Assembly: GCA_963920575.1 (NCBI GenBank)
Contig: OY986975.1
Coordinates: 22,227,897 to 22,291,896 of the forward strand
Source: Narthecium ossifragum
Lineage: Eukaryota > Streptophyta > Magnoliopsida > Dioscoreales > Nartheciaceae
Length of the DNA stretch: 64,000 bases
Reading direction: 5' to 3'
Each line of letters opens with the position of its first letter. The stretch's first letter is position 1. The position numbers and the translations under genes are program-made. Shown piece by piece: positions 1 to 11,683 of the stretch. The notes below the pieces were generated by a model. The model was not told the DNA's origin. It did not search any database and was given only the letters and a program-made list of their open reading frames with translations.

Positions 1-1159
1 GCGTTGTGTTATAGAAGACAATTAACATATATATAGATATGTTTCCGATCTACACACATGCGTTATGGGATTGTTTACTCGGCCATCCGACTCAACCAGT
101 CGCTCCCAATATGAATACCACCGTTAAGATACCAGATTCACACAATTCATCCTTCGGGATCCTCACGGCCTTGATCTAAAAATTGGTTTATCTTAATTTA
201 TTTGGAACCACTTGATGAGCTATTGTCAATAGTCATCTACGCTTTCAAATAGTTTAGGCCTATCCTCGGTACATGCAACACTATTGTTGCTAAATATACT
301 AATAGCAATTTTCGAAAGGTAGCTTTGACAATATGTGTTCAATTAACAAAGAACTTTGAGGTCTTGTGTTAGTTATCCAAAGCTTCCAAGCCTAGACTTG
401 AATATGTTATAATACACGTGGGATTAATAAATTCATTGTCTTCTATCAGCTTAAGCTTCCGGGAGTCCGGGACAATTGGTAATTTAGTATGCTATTAAAG
501 CATAGTTTATTTGAGTTAGAAACTTGTCTTCAGCTAATTAAGCCCACACACAAAACAACAGGAGCGGCGTGTTCGAAGCTTAGAATAGTTGTATTTGTGT
601 CAATAACCCTTTAAAATTAAAAATTATATTATACTCATAATTCCTTTTTATCTAAGTACCTCTAAGTTACTCATGAACAATTTTGAACCTTTAACAACAT
701 GCCCAGATACATAAAATGACGGGTTCCAAATATAAAGCTGAATCCATCAAAAAAATACTGCAATGGTATATTGATCAATTATTTATTTTGGTATATTGTT
801 AACCGGTCAAAATTGATTAAAAATTACATGGATAAGGGTATATAAATAATTTCAAACTTTGTGGAGGTATTGAGGCAAATGCCACTTGTAGGAAAGGGTG
901 TACAAACAAAAACCCCTACAATTTTTATGAAAGTGATTGGGGTATATGTCACGTAGACATGTGCATCGTACATGGCCACTTTCAACGGTCCATATTGACT
1001 CACACCCGTTGGTCCCCATCACGTAAGCCAATGAAACATAGCCACCTAAGCCATGTGCAATGTACATGGTTGAAAAGTCATGTACACCAATCTTTTTTCC
1101 AATTTTTATGGATCGTTTGTTGGTACTTGGTGTAGATGGTTGGGTCATGCGTGATTTAT
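1..1159. other. Intergenic, no gene recognised
   Basis: AT-rich DNA with only short open frames. A 98-codon frame on the minus strand near 852-1148 has no motif I recognise. No RNA gene or clear repeat was seen. Confidence 0.5.
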
Positions 1160-2186
1160 GACTTAAAATATGCGTTTAGTTTGTAAAGTTTCTGACAAGT
1201 TTTTATGTAATCTCTATACTTTAAAAATTGTTGTTTGAATCGCTAATCTTCACGGACCGGTTCAATTTGGTCACTCAGTTCATAAACCGTCGACAGGTCT
1301 AACGGAGAGGCCAAGTCAACTGATCATCAATTTGGTCACTCAGTCCATGAACCGTCGACATGTCTAACGGAGAGGCCCAGTCAACTGATCAACATTGAGT
1401 TGACTTCTCAATTCCTCTCCTCCTTCATGGCAGCAGCGGTGTTGGTGGCGGCGCAGTACCACCGGAAGCCAGAGGGCTGCGCGGACCTAACACGCCACTA
1501 GGTGGTTGTGGCAGAAGATGGCGATGTCGAGGGAGAGAGAAGGATGGGGAGAGACTTACTGGGGAGGTCATGGGAAGCTGTCTCGAGTTAGGTTGGAGTC
1601 TTCATCGGAGCTGATGGAGAAAAGGGGCTTGCCGTTGATGGACGAGGAGAGGGAGGGCCTCGAGATGGTGGTGCTTGCTATGGGTACGAGATGCATGGGA
1701 AGGGGGTGGGGATCGGTGGTGGAGTTAGGGCTCACCGTTGACGGCCTTGGGATGGTGGTGCTCTGCAATGGCTGCAAGGTAGAGGGAAAGGGTAGAGATA
1801 TGTGGGGATCAATGGTGGAGTTAGGAGGTGGTTTGTCGGAGATGATGGGTTCTCGCCAGAATGGAGGGCTTGCGATTTTTTTTTTTTTTTGAAAAGTTGA
1901 GCCCGGAGGCTAAGAAGGAGGGCCTGCGATGGCGTTGGAGTGATGGGTTCTCGCTAGGTATGTTGACGAGAGGGAATGGTCGGGCACGTGCTTGCACGTG
2001 GTCTGTTTGAATCAGTTCATGACCCGATTCAACTGAGCCACCGTTAGATGTGTCAATGCATGGATGGAGGGACCAAATTGAAACAATTCATCAAGTTCAG
2101 GGATTCAATTGAGAATTTTTAAAGTGTAAGGGATCGTATAAAAACTTGTTAGAAACTTCAAGAACTAAAAAAAACATATTTTAGCC
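1160..2186. mobile_element. Long-TIR element with GC-rich core (MULE-like)
   Basis: The two ends are imperfect inverted copies. The left end (about 1160-1290) runs from an ACTTAAAATATG-like end through ACAAGTTTTTAT and CTTTAAAAATT to TTCAATTTGGTC. The same blocks appear inverted in the same order at about 2060-2186. The core (about 1420-1990) is GC-rich and G-biased on the + strand, unlike the AT-rich flanks, and holds open frames on both strands without a recognisable domain. Long TIRs around a GC-rich core suggest a non-autonomous Mutator-like element that captured host DNA. No exact 9-bp target duplication was found, so class and limits are tentative. Confidence 0.45.
1263..1392. repeat. 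65-bp tandem duplication
   Basis: Two adjacent copies (about 1263-1327 and 1328-1392) both begin CAATTTGGTCACTCAG and carry AACCGTCGACA and TCTAACGGAGAGGCC, with a few substitutions. They lie just inside the left arm of the surrounding TIR element. Confidence 0.85.
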
Positions 2187-2857
2187 CGTGGTTGATTTGA
2201 TACATGATTTAATGCCCGGTTGCAAGCTGGAAGGTTATATAAGCCCAGAAGTCTTCCCATATTACTAGCCAACATGCATATATCATATAGGTGATTTAAC
2301 ATCTTTTCCATTGACTAAGATCAAATGGCAATTTGCAGCTTAAAAAAACACCAATGGCCAATATTGTAGGCAAATTGCTTCTCCCACCCCGCTACACTGT
2401 CCCTCCCGCTATCCGCCAACCATTTATTATTATACCCCCAGTCTTCTTTGTGTTCATTGTGTGTTTCTTTTTTTTTTTCAGTTTTGTTTAAATTCCCTCC
2501 CCTTGTTTGAGGGTTTCTTTTTTTCTTTTCAGTTTTGTTTAATTTTTATTTAGTTTTGTTTTTTTGTTATTAACTTTGTTTATTTTTTTTAATCAGTTTT
2601 GTTTATTATTTCTCTGGAAAAGGGATTGGGGGTCATTTGTCTGGATCTAATGCTGCAATTAGACCGGCAACAAGAAGTTTCAGGTATTTGATCCATTTTG
2701 GAGAAAACAAGTTCAAAATACTCCTTTCAAAACACCTCTTCATAATTCAATTTATTAAAACATCAAATCGTAAAAATTTCAAATATTAAAAACTTCAAAA
2801 TTTAAAATTATAAAAAATTCAAATTTTAAATAGTAAAAATCTCAAATTTCATTTGGT

Positions 2858-3055
2858 TTGAATGTTAAGAGTTGTTTTATTCACTTGTCATTAAGGACCC
2901 CTCTAATTCCAAACCAAGAGCGTCGAGAAATAGCTATGGCTCATATTGGCAATCATTTTGTACAAGTTTTTTTACATCCTAATTACCCTGTAGCACCCAT
3001 TCTAACGTGGTGGTGGCAACATTTTTGTGTATTATTACATGTATTTTACAAATAA
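2858..3055 (+). pseudogene. Relic of an OTU-like cysteine-protease region of a plant transposon
   Basis: The + frame contains a short patch reading HIGNHFVQVFLHPNYPVAPI. It resembles, from memory, the conserved NHFVQVF motif near the end of the OTU-like protease region carried by many plant MULE-type proteins. About 65 codons are open, no catalytic Asp/Cys region is visible upstream, and a 3' AT-rich tail follows. I read it as a dead fragment. The assignment rests on one motif and needs a translated search. Confidence 0.3.
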
Positions 3056-3241
3056 TGACTTCTAAAATTTACAACTAAAAAATAAACAAAAGATTAGAAA
3101 CATATAATAAAAAAACTGTTTATCTAGAAAGGAAAATAAAACTGATAAAAAAGGAAATAAAATTGATAAAAATGAGTAAAGAAAATTGATTAAACAAAAA
3201 CAAAACTAATGAGAAAAAAAGAAACAAAATTAAAAAGGGAA

Positions 3242-3268
3242 GGGGGGGGGGGGGGGGGGGGGGGGGGG
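3242..3268 (+). repeat. Uninterrupted poly-G tract of 27 bases
   Basis: Twenty-seven consecutive G, then one T and six more G. The length may be inaccurate in the assembly because such runs are hard to sequence. Confidence 0.9.
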
Positions 3269-3300
3269 TGGGGGGCAGCCCTCCATGTCCTATTGAGAAG

Positions 3301-4932
3301 TAGAAGTAGACCTTTCTCTTTATCCACCCTATGAAATAGGTTATAGCCAGTGGCCAGTATTAGGTTTCTTTCAGCAAAATATAAATAGTGGTTTCCACTG
3401 TGCCTTGAATCTTATGAACCATGTATCCAATTTATAGTTGGTTTTTTTTACATGTTTATCTCTAAATACTTTTGAATTACACATTTAGAAGGATAGATGT
3501 GTAATTTAAAATTTTATTTAAGGATAATTATGTATTTAAACTATTTCTAACCAATGCTTGTTAGATCAAGGAATATTTATGTAAGAAGTTAAAGATTTGA
3601 GTAATATACATGTAATTTTTTTAAGTTAATTTTGAAGGATAAATGTGTAATTTATAAGTTTTTCAGGAATAAATATGTAATAAAAAAAAGCCTTTTAGAT
3701 TTCTCTGGTGGTTAAAACTATGCACAAGTGGATCCACTTTGCATGTAACAACACTAATTAGTCAAAGAAAGAGTAGTTACCACGTGATTAAAGTATCTAA
3801 ACATGTGTTAATAACCTAAAGATTGGTGGTTGGACATCTTCCACAATAGGTGATTAGTGATTACTAATCAATAATTAGGCTCTCTGGAAGATCCTTGGTA
3901 TATCCACCTGCCCACCAAGATTGTTAGCTGAAAAGTTAATCCTTGTCTCTTCCTACCAAAATCTCAGCTAAGATTTTCTTAGAGAAAACTAAGGTAGGCT
4001 CACAGATCTATGGTGAAAACTAGGCACCCTACCAAACTCTCACATGCTCCATGAACTTAAACAATGATAAAAATGGCTTCTTGGGCAATGTGCATCCAAT
4101 CCAGAGGCTACAAGCCCACACTTTTTGGCAAACATGAAAGCAAGGAGGCTTGTTTCTTGGAGGGAGGTCCCGCAATGGCTTCTTCTTCCTAGATCTTGCA
4201 AAACCCAGCGATGCGGGGGAATATATAAATGGAGGTTGCCTTTTGGTAATGAATGCAGAAGATATCCTGTCTGATATGGTCTAATGGCTTCGTTGGCAAA
4301 CAGGTATTGAAGCCTCCTGAGTCTATCTAGTTTGGAGTAGATCAATGCACACCAAATGTTTGTTTTTTTGCCAGTTGTGGGCTAGTGGGTGAGGAAGAGT
4401 ACCCTCTGATCTTATATATATCTAAAGGTCTTTGCCAGTTGCCACCCAAGGACCAAGGTAGGCTCATGAGTCATGACCACCTTGTCATCCTCTTATCTCC
4501 TTCTAAGGACCCTCTCGAGATAATTCCATACCCACTTTTCTCGGAGCTTCTTGTTAGAACCCTCATGAGGATTGAGGTAAGATTGTATGGACACTATGAT
4601 ATGAGGCTTTCATATGCTCTTAGTGGAATGCATCTATTATAGGATCTGAGTAGGTCTAAATAGGTGATATGTTGTACAAGACTGTTTTAGATCTTTCGTT
4701 CAAAATGTCAAAAGAGACTATGACTTCTCTTATCAGTCTGAAATTTCTTTCGTTTTGACAATAAATATTAATGGATATTGCTGCATTAACTTATTAGTTT
4801 TTACGTGTGATGCTCCTACAGGGAGTGGCTTCAAGACTTCACTGGCTACAGAGGGTGGAGATTTTTGACTGTTCATGCTCTGAATGGTGATTGGTTTTGG
4901 GACCTCAGTTGTTGTTGTTCTTTTGAATCAAA
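3301..4932. other. Intergenic and 5' flank of the WD40 gene
   Basis: No protein domain was recognised. Around 4800-4820 a pyrimidine/TACAG acceptor-like site precedes about 110 bp leading to the WD40 start codon, so this is probably an untranslated leader exon with an intron upstream. The upstream leader exon was not located; frames at 4040-4345 and 4385-4642 have no known features. Confidence 0.35.
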
Positions 4933-7285
4933 ATGCAGAGTTTATTTCAAGAGGAAGAAGATGATGTTTTCTTCGATTCCTATGATCATACCTCGGCTCC
5001 ATTAGTTTCTGTATTTGAAAATTCAGAACCAAGATACAGAGAATTCGGTCTTGATTTTTGTGAAATCGATTCAATGAGTGTCAGTGAGAGGCGTGAGAGA
5101 TTCTTACGAGCAATGGGCTTAGATGATCTGTTCTCTACTAAGCCTGGTTGCTCTGCAAGACCAGAAGATCCACTCTGTGATCAGTTACAAGAGCTTGAGG
5201 TGTCTCAAAGAATCGCAAAGCATAGTGACTCAATGTCAGATCTCTCAAATTCCGACGAAGATCGCGGTGAAGAGAATTCTGACCTGAAGGAAGACGCTGT
5301 TGATACAGAAACTCTGATGACCTTGCCGGAGTTTGAATTGTCGGTGAGGCAATCACATCCTGTTCAGCAACTGATGCAGAAAGCAGCTACTTCTCATGGA
5401 AAAGTCCTCCATAGAAATCTTCATGTTTGTGACAAGAAACCAAAGAGCTGGTGGTGGAGAAGCTTCTTATCCAATAACAATCCAAAGAGGGTGCTGCGGA
5501 TGCATGATGCTCCTGTTAAAGATTGCAAACTAAGAAAAGCAATGTGCATGAGAACTTACTCCAGCTGGAAATCCAGACAAGGAATCCAAGCTCATAATGG
5601 CTTGATTAGAGTTATAAAATTCAGCCCATCTGGGTCTTTTCTAGCAAGTGGTGGCGAAGATGGTGTCATTCGCATTTGGAAGATGATAGAAGTTGAGAAC
5701 TCCTGCAGATGTTGTGCTGCAGATGGCTTTCCTCAAGCTGTCGATAAAGATTGTAAAATTGAAGAGAAGCCAATACATGAATTCCGCGGCCATAGTGGTA
5801 AAATCTTGGACCTCTCTTGGTCTAAATCTGATGTAAGAATCTCTAACATCCTTTCCTTCATAACAGAAAATGCTATATTTTGTGCTAATGTTATTCTCTG
5901 TGATTGGTTCTGTTTAATCAACTATTTTTCTTGATGCAGTGTCTGCTATCAGCATCGAACGACAAAACAGTGCGTCTGTGGAAAATTGGCTGTAATGAAT
6001 GTCAGAAAGTGTTTGAGCACAATGACTATGGTATGTGTGATCCTATTTAAGCTTGGAATTATTTGTATTCTGCTTATGCTGATAGACTTTTTAGGATATA
6101 TTCTGAATTAGATGATTATGTTTGTGTTCTTTGCATTGGGGATCAGTGACATGCGTCCAGTATAATCCTGTCGACGATAGATACCTCATTAGTGGCTCGA
6201 TTGATGGAAAAGTTCGTATATGGGGAGTTGCAGAGAATCGCGTTGTTAACTGGGTGGACATTAGAGACATAGTAACTGCTGTTAGTTACCAACCAGATGG
6301 GAAGGTACTCCTCCGGTTTTAAAACTATCTTTCTCATATACAGCAGTTCTCTGTTGTTATCAATTTTATGTAGATTTCTGATTTTTTTTCCTATGCAGGG
6401 ATTCATAGTTGGCTGTATCAAAGGTGTCTGCCATTTTTATGATTGCTCAGGTAAATTTTGCAAGCATGGTGTTCTTCATGAATGAATAACAACAACAGTG
6501 GCATTGATAATTTTTCTTCATCTGCTGCAGAAAATAGCATGCAGTTGCACAAAAAATTATCAGCTCAGGGTAGAAAGAAATCTGCTGGCAAAAGGATAAC
6601 TAGCATCGAGGTTTAAATCAGAACTCCAGACTGTTCAATATCAGTCATTCTAGTATTACGCTTGTCAACATTATCCCTAAAAAAGTGCTGCTTAATTTGC
6701 AGTTCTCTCCAGGAAATTCTGAAAGGCTTATGATCACATCAGCAGACTCTAAAGTTCAAATCTTTAGGAGAGTTAATCTCATCCATATACTGAAAGGTAG
6801 ACAATAGCTCATCTCTCAACCACTTTGTTTGTGAAATTATTCATTACATACATGGCTTGTTCCTTGGACTTAAAATAGATATGCTCTGCTCCATCTTTAA
6901 TGCAGGTCCCTGGAACTCAAAGATCCAGTCCTCTGCATCATTCACTTCAGATGGGAACCACATCGTCTCAGTAAGCAAGGACTCTACTGTCTATTTGTCG
7001 AGCACTATCAACAGAGGGAAGTCGATAAAATCTCGCAAGCTCCTCTCCTCTGATGGCGTATCGCTGGCAGTGCCATGGCCTGATACAAGCCATTCAGCTT
7101 CTATCACTGCCCTCCACGACTCCTCACCAAAGACAACTGCAAAGCCATCGAAGCGTTCCTCGACATGGCCAGAGGAGCTACTACCTAAACCTCCCAAGTC
7201 TTTTGACCATCATCGACACCTTGGTACAGAAAATCCAGTCATAGTTACAGCAAGCTATGATGGAGTCATCAAGGTGTTTTGTTAG
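4933..7285 (+). CDS. WD40-repeat protein, WDR44-like plant family
   Basis: Seven exons with GT-AG introns: 4933-5832, 5940-6030, 6147-6304, 6399-6450, 6531-6610, 6713-6796 (begins at 6703) and 6906-7285; with the sixth exon as 6703-6796 the frame is continuous for 584 residues. The first ~200 residues are acidic and low-complexity (an [10 protein letters not shown] patch near the start). From about residue 215 come WD40 blades: [34 protein letters not shown] and [15 protein letters not shown], ending [13 protein letters not shown]40 proteins are beta-propeller scaffolds without catalysis; plant members resembling animal WDR44 are often annotated as Rab-binding, but that role is inferred from the name only. 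The start is the first ATG of the open frame. Confidence 0.88.
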
Positions 7286-8171
7286 TGATAGATTGTAGAA
7301 AAGGGTGTGAAGAAGGAAATTAGAGAAACAAGAGCTGACTGTGTTCTGGTTGGCATGGTTGCCTGGTGTCTTCGATTAACAGGCCATGTATCTTTTTGCC
7401 ATTGTCAACCAGGAGGGGCTTGTCTTCCCCTATAGTCGAAGAGCTCTTGTATGCATGCTATATATGTTTATAATGTACGTATATAGCTTCTCATCTTCTT
7501 CCATATATCAATCTTAAGATCTCATTCGTACAAAGCTCACTTTGTAGTTCAGTTAACTACGTACTCTGTGACCACTAGGACTACTATCCAAACAGCAATT
7601 GACTTGAATTCAACTCGATCGGCCTGAAGGTAGAACTCAATGGCCTGCCTCTTGCGCTTAGCCTGAACGAATTCGATCGAATAGTTTTGTGTGCTTGTCC
7701 GAGCACGGACCGCTGCCATCAGCAACCTGGCCGGCGAGTATTCCACATCCATTTTTACTGTCCAATTGCTTACACATAATCATAGATAGATCGGAGATAA
7801 GCTTACAATCAAATTTCATGAACGATAAATATAGGAATGACTACAGCTCTTATTAACTTCTTCTGATCAGGATATATAGCCGATAGACATGTGAAATGAA
7901 TGAACCATTTACAAGGTTAACTACTTGCTTTTCTTATTAGGAGAACCAGTACTGTTGTACAACAAATAAATGAATACAAGATGAATTCCTTTGCTGCTGC
8001 TTCATCTCTCATATGTGCATGCATGCATGCAATGCGAATCCTTGAGAGAGACCTTAGTTCTACACAAACACACACACACACACACACACTGATGAGAGAG
8101 GGAGAGATCAACTACTCTGTGTAACCACCTAGCTACTTCTTCTCTTAATTTGTGGTAATTAAATAGTGCAG
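7286..8171. other. Convergent 3' flanks of WD40 and VQ genes
   Basis: The two genes point at each other across about 890 bp. It should hold both 3' UTRs and polyadenylation signals. A (CA)n microsatellite lies at about 8067-8089. A 67-codon minus-strand frame at 7549-7752 has no recognised motif. Confidence 0.5.
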
Positions 8172-8867
8172 CTAATTATCATGGTAATGGTTGAAGAGAT
8201 CCCAGTAATCAACAGCAGGAGAAGGATTAACAGGTGAGGGAAAGGTGTAGGTGGGATTAACCTGAAACATGCCACTCTCTATGAAGTTCCTGTGGCCATG
8301 TAAGCTAGCAGGGCTAAATCCTCTCAAACTCGCGTTAAAATCCACCGTCGGTGAGAAAAAACTCGAGGATATCACTGGCAGGGATGACGGCGCCGGCGAC
8401 AAGAAACCCGGGGATCTTCCATGACTAGCTGATGCACCACCCTGATCAATTCCTAGTTGATCCAATATGTCCATGGTCGTATGCCTCGCCCTCTCACCAC
8501 CACTAGTCGCCGCCGCCAACCGGGCTGCCGGAGAGAACACGCCAGTAATGGCATGTGAAGGTGACGGGACGGATATTGGATCGACGGAGGACGAACTAGA
8601 AGACGTGGAGGAGACGCCGGTGAGACGTTGCACCAGCGACATGAAGTCTCCAGGATCGGTATGGATGACTTTAGGCGAGACGGTGTAGATTATGATTGGA
8701 GGGCGGTGCTGAGGCACTGCCACTGGCACTGGCGGTGCCTGACCTGGCTCTCCTGCGGTCTTCTTGATCTTGTAGGAATCTTTGCTCACCTTGAGAGGGA
8801 TCGGCCGGGGTCCTTGGACCTCTCGCCTTGGCGATGGCCGCCCCGCTGGGCTTTTGTCGCAATTCAT
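8172..8867 (-). CDS. VQ-motif protein, MKS1-like
   Basis: Intronless, 231 residues. The VQ core is F75-x3-V79-Q80-x2-T83-G84 (FMSLVQRLTG), matching FxxxVQxxTG. Upstream, residues 19-36 read GPRPIPLKVSKDSYKIKK and residues 58-69 carry IIIYTVSPKVIH, both typical of the Arabidopsis MKS1 (VQ21) subgroup. The C-terminal half is Ser/Pro-rich with several SP sites. MKS1-type proteins are nuclear, bind WRKY factors through the VQ motif, and are phosphorylated by MAP kinase 4 in immune signalling; that role is family knowledge. The start is the first ATG, 61 bp from a TATA box, so the leader is short. Confidence 0.92.
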   Translation of the reverse strand: MNCDKSPAGRPSPRREVQGPRPIPLKVSKDSYKIKKTAGEPGQAPPVPVAVPQHRPPIIIYTVSPKVIHTDPGDFMSLVQRLTGVSSTSSSSSSVDPISVPSPSHAITGVFSPAARLAAATSGGERARHTTMDILDQLGIDQGGASASHGRSPGFLSPAPSSLPVISSSFFSPTVDFNASLRGFSPASLHGHRNFIESGMFQVNPTYTFPSPVNPSPAVDYWDLFNHYHDN

Positions 8868-8878
8868 GGTGAACTTAG

Positions 8879-8908
8879 CTAGAGAGAGAGAGAGAGAGAG
8901 AGAGAGAG
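8879..8908. repeat. (GA)n microsatellite in the VQ gene leader
   Basis: An uninterrupted GA run (CT on the gene strand) sits between the VQ start codon (8867) and the TATA box (8928-8934). With transcription expected about 30 bp after the TATA box, it makes up nearly the whole 5' UTR or the initiator region. Confidence 0.85.
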
Positions 8909-8927
8909 GGCTATAGAAAGAGGAGAG

Positions 8928-8934
8928 TTATATA
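8928..8934 (-). promoter_or_regulatory. TATA box of the VQ gene
   Basis: Read on the minus strand the site is TATATAA, about 60 bp upstream of the VQ ATG, a typical core promoter position. Confidence 0.6.
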
Positions 8935-9121
8935 GGCATAGTGAGAGAGTATGGAAGTAGCCAGGTCTTTGCACGAGGTGAGCTCAATAATAGAGAGAGA
9001 GAGCTATGGGTAACAACAGCCAACAGGAGAGGATGGGTGTCTATCTAGAAAGAGAAGCTTTGAAGCTTTCCTTTGGAGCCAAAGGTTGCCAAGTGCAATC
9101 GGACATGTAAGACGTTTCCTC

Positions 9122-9146
9122 TGCTGACGTGTGTTCCACGTCAGCA
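9122..9146. promoter_or_regulatory. Perfect ACGT palindrome upstream of the VQ gene
   Basis: TGCTGACGTG and CACGTCAGCA are perfect 10-bp inverted arms separated by TGTTC. Each arm holds TGACGTG, combining the TGACG core of TGA-type bZIP sites with an ACGT core. It lies about 190 bp upstream of the VQ TATA box. Binding by bZIP dimers is inferred from the motif. Confidence 0.55.
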
Positions 9147-10567
9147 TCTACTGGGGTGTGGGGTTCCGAACAGGGTTGCTAGATATTTAGGTGGGCCCAG
9201 ATATGTGAGTTACACGTGTCAGGTCATGAGTCGGTTTGCATGCATGGGATTTGGTTGGGGTACGTAGGGGGGGCCGCCGGGCCGGGCTGCGTTAAGTGGA
9301 AGGAATTAATTAGGGTGGTTAGAGTCTCGTTTAACGCTGAGTCGGTCATGATGGCTGACATGGTCCGATGTTTGAAGGATTCAATCCGATCGAGTCGTTT
9401 TTAATTTTTAATAAGCGCGTATTGGGTGCTTGCCAATTTATTTATATACAATTTACATGGTTTTGATTGGCCACGTATCTAGCTTTATACAAATGCATTA
9501 ATCTATTAAAAATGTCAATTTTTGCAAATAGATGACTTAAAAATATTGCATCGTGAATTAGTTGTCGTACGACCATTGAATATCAAACCTAAACTATGTA
9601 GCTTTAATTTATGATTGGAATATACTTTTTTTTATGTATTAAATATATAGTTTTTTTTGTTTGATTAGATGAGCCCTGGCTTACAAAAACCTACCCAAGT
9701 CCGTGATGCCGTCTCTCAATACCTAATACAACGGTAGTTGAGAACGACGACACCATCGGACCACACCGTCCGCTTTATAATTACTCACATCGGTTGTTGT
9801 ACACACAAAACACCTCATCAAGTCGATCATTATCGTCCAAATTTCCCGGAGGATCAGTTCGTGCATCGATCTGGCTTCCATGATCCCAAAAACCGCCTTG
9901 AGTTAAGGTCAAGTTATTGCTTCGAATTAAAGTATAGAAAATAATGACAATACTAACATCACTTTCAAATAGTTGTTCAAGAAAAGTCTTTTATTTCGAG
10001 TACCACACTAACATATATGATATATGTTTCCCACAAAATGGACGTGGTTGCGTGGTCACTCAAGTAAGCATGGATGCACGTACATATAGTTATATTGTTC
10101 AATTATTTATGAAATCCTTTTTTTTTTTTTTTTTCTTCCCAAGTTGCATTCCATTCTTAACTATATATCTTCTAGATTGTTCTTTTTAGTCACATTGTAT
10201 GTGGAAGGTGATCGTCTTCACAAATCACTTGACTCAGTTTCTCCTGCAAAACCTCTCCACGTGGCAAACTTACCAGGAATTTTGCTAGTTAACATAGCTT
10301 AATTAACGTTAGAAGATGACAATTCCCTTAGCAGCCTAATTATGTCATAATTTGGCAATATCCTGTCCACTATTTTCCATTAATTATAAGCTGGTGTCAT
10401 GAAACGGCACCGGCCGGCCTAAATTATATACCTATATTTTCCACAAACACTACTTCATGCGTGTATATATACATGTTTATCGATCAAAATTAGGTTTTTT
10501 TTCCAGTGAACAATGCTTGGTCCACAAGCGATCTGATCAATATGTAGTAAACAATACATACTACTTG
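9147..10567. other. Intergenic
   Basis: No gene recognised. Near 9640-9690 a T-run followed by GATTAGATGAGCCCTGG resembles the minus-oriented 3' tail of the LINE fragment at 21.35 kb, so a very short LINE remnant is possible. Confidence 0.4.
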
Positions 10568-10790
10568 AGATTGTATATATAGACTAGTGGTTGTTCCTGC
10601 CATCTAGTAGGGTAATCACCAACCCCATCCTAATAATCATTCAATAACTCTCTCCCATTAAAACCCCTCAATTTAAGATTATCATATCGCATAGGCTCCA
10701 CTTAAGAGATTCTTCTGTCATTCTGTCAAGTAGGATAACATGATGGTTAACTTATAACCATCCTGTCATATAAAAATGATGTACATATAT
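10568..10790. repeat. Dispersed repeat, copy 1 (partner at 58.15 kb)
   Basis: Shares blocks in the same order with 58145-58345: ACCAACCCCA, CTAATAA, ATAACTC, CATTAAA, CCCCTCAAT, GATTATCAT, CATAGGCTCCAC, GATGGTTAACTTATAACCAT. Divergence looks like roughly 20 percent. No coding capacity; probably a non-autonomous transposon whose family I cannot name. Confidence 0.75.
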
Positions 10791-11285
10791 TGAAGTTTGT
10801 CATTAGCTTTTGCTTGGAAGCTCATCAGCTGGTTATTATAATTAAGCAGTGACATATGAGTAGATAATATTTTTATTATAACAAATATGAAGTTCTTTTT
10901 TCTATAATTTACTTGGGGTCCGTCCAAGGCATCATACGACCGTCCCATCCATCTTATCTGTGATGTATATTATTGTCGATATAAAAACCAAAACTGTCAA
11001 AATATTTATTATTTCATCCTCTGAGATCGATTAAGCCTGCCCACACTATCTTAATTTGAAGTCCTTTTTTCACATATCCATTGTTAAATCACTAATCATG
11101 CATGTCAAAGCATTAGGTCTATCAAAAATAATAATCTAAACATTAATTGGATAGACTACACATTAAAAACTTCTTCTACATGTTAGGTTAAAAGTGTCTT
11201 ATGTGTGAGATAGGTTTTGAGTTGAGGGCATTGTGGCTGTGAATTAAGAGCATTTTTCTTCTTTAAAAAAAAACACTACATTTTG
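10791..11285. other. Intergenic
   Basis: AT-rich, nothing recognised. Confidence 0.5.
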
Positions 11286-11677
11286 GGTGCGTTTGGTTGC
11301 GGGATAGTCTATCCCGGGATTAGAGGGGATAGGAATTGGTAACCTTGGATAAATAATGGGATATGTATGGTATTTTGTTAAAAAGTAGTGATAAATTAGT
11401 AATGGTTGTTTGAAAAAGTAGGGATAAATTTGATGTGATTGGTTGAAAAGTAGGGATGATGATGTAATGATTGGTTGAAAAGTGAAAAAGTAAGGATAAA
11501 GTTGATGTGATTGGTTGAAAAGTAGGGATGATGAAGTAATGATTGGTTGAAAAGTAGGGATAAAGTAGAGATAAAGTGGGGATAAAAGTGGGAATTATAT
11601 GGTGTTTGGCTGCAATGCATGGATAAAATGGGTTTATTCTGGGATAGGAATTTCCTATCCCCAAACCAAACGGAGCC
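11286..11677 (+). mobile_element. MITE A, GTTTGGTT terminal repeats
   Basis: Begins near GTGCGTTTGGTTGCGGGATA and ends TATCCCCAAACCAAACGGAGC, an imperfect terminal inverted repeat. Inside are repeats of GATTGGTTGAAAAGTAGGGAT. No transposase. End motif and size suggest a Tourist (PIF/Harbinger)-type MITE. An inverted relative lies at 11893-12298. Confidence 0.65.
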
Positions 11678-11683
11678 TTTTTA

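Larger units (their letters stand above)
2380..3300. mobile_element. Decayed TIR element carrying a protease-like relic
   Basis: A T-rich left arm (about 2380-2630, repeated CAGTTTTGTTTAA-type blocks, preceded by C-rich CTCCCACCCC) is mirrored by an A-rich right arm (about 3080-3300, AACAAAAACAAAACTAAT-type blocks ending in a G-rich run). The arms are loose inverted repeats. Between them is a short protein relic at 2858-3055. The arrangement fits a degraded DNA transposon, plausibly MULE-class. Ends and target duplication cannot be fixed by eye. Confidence 0.35.

Noticed and set aside
852..1148. 98-codon minus-strand open frame
   Set aside because: No known motif, no codon bias or splice context; likely chance.
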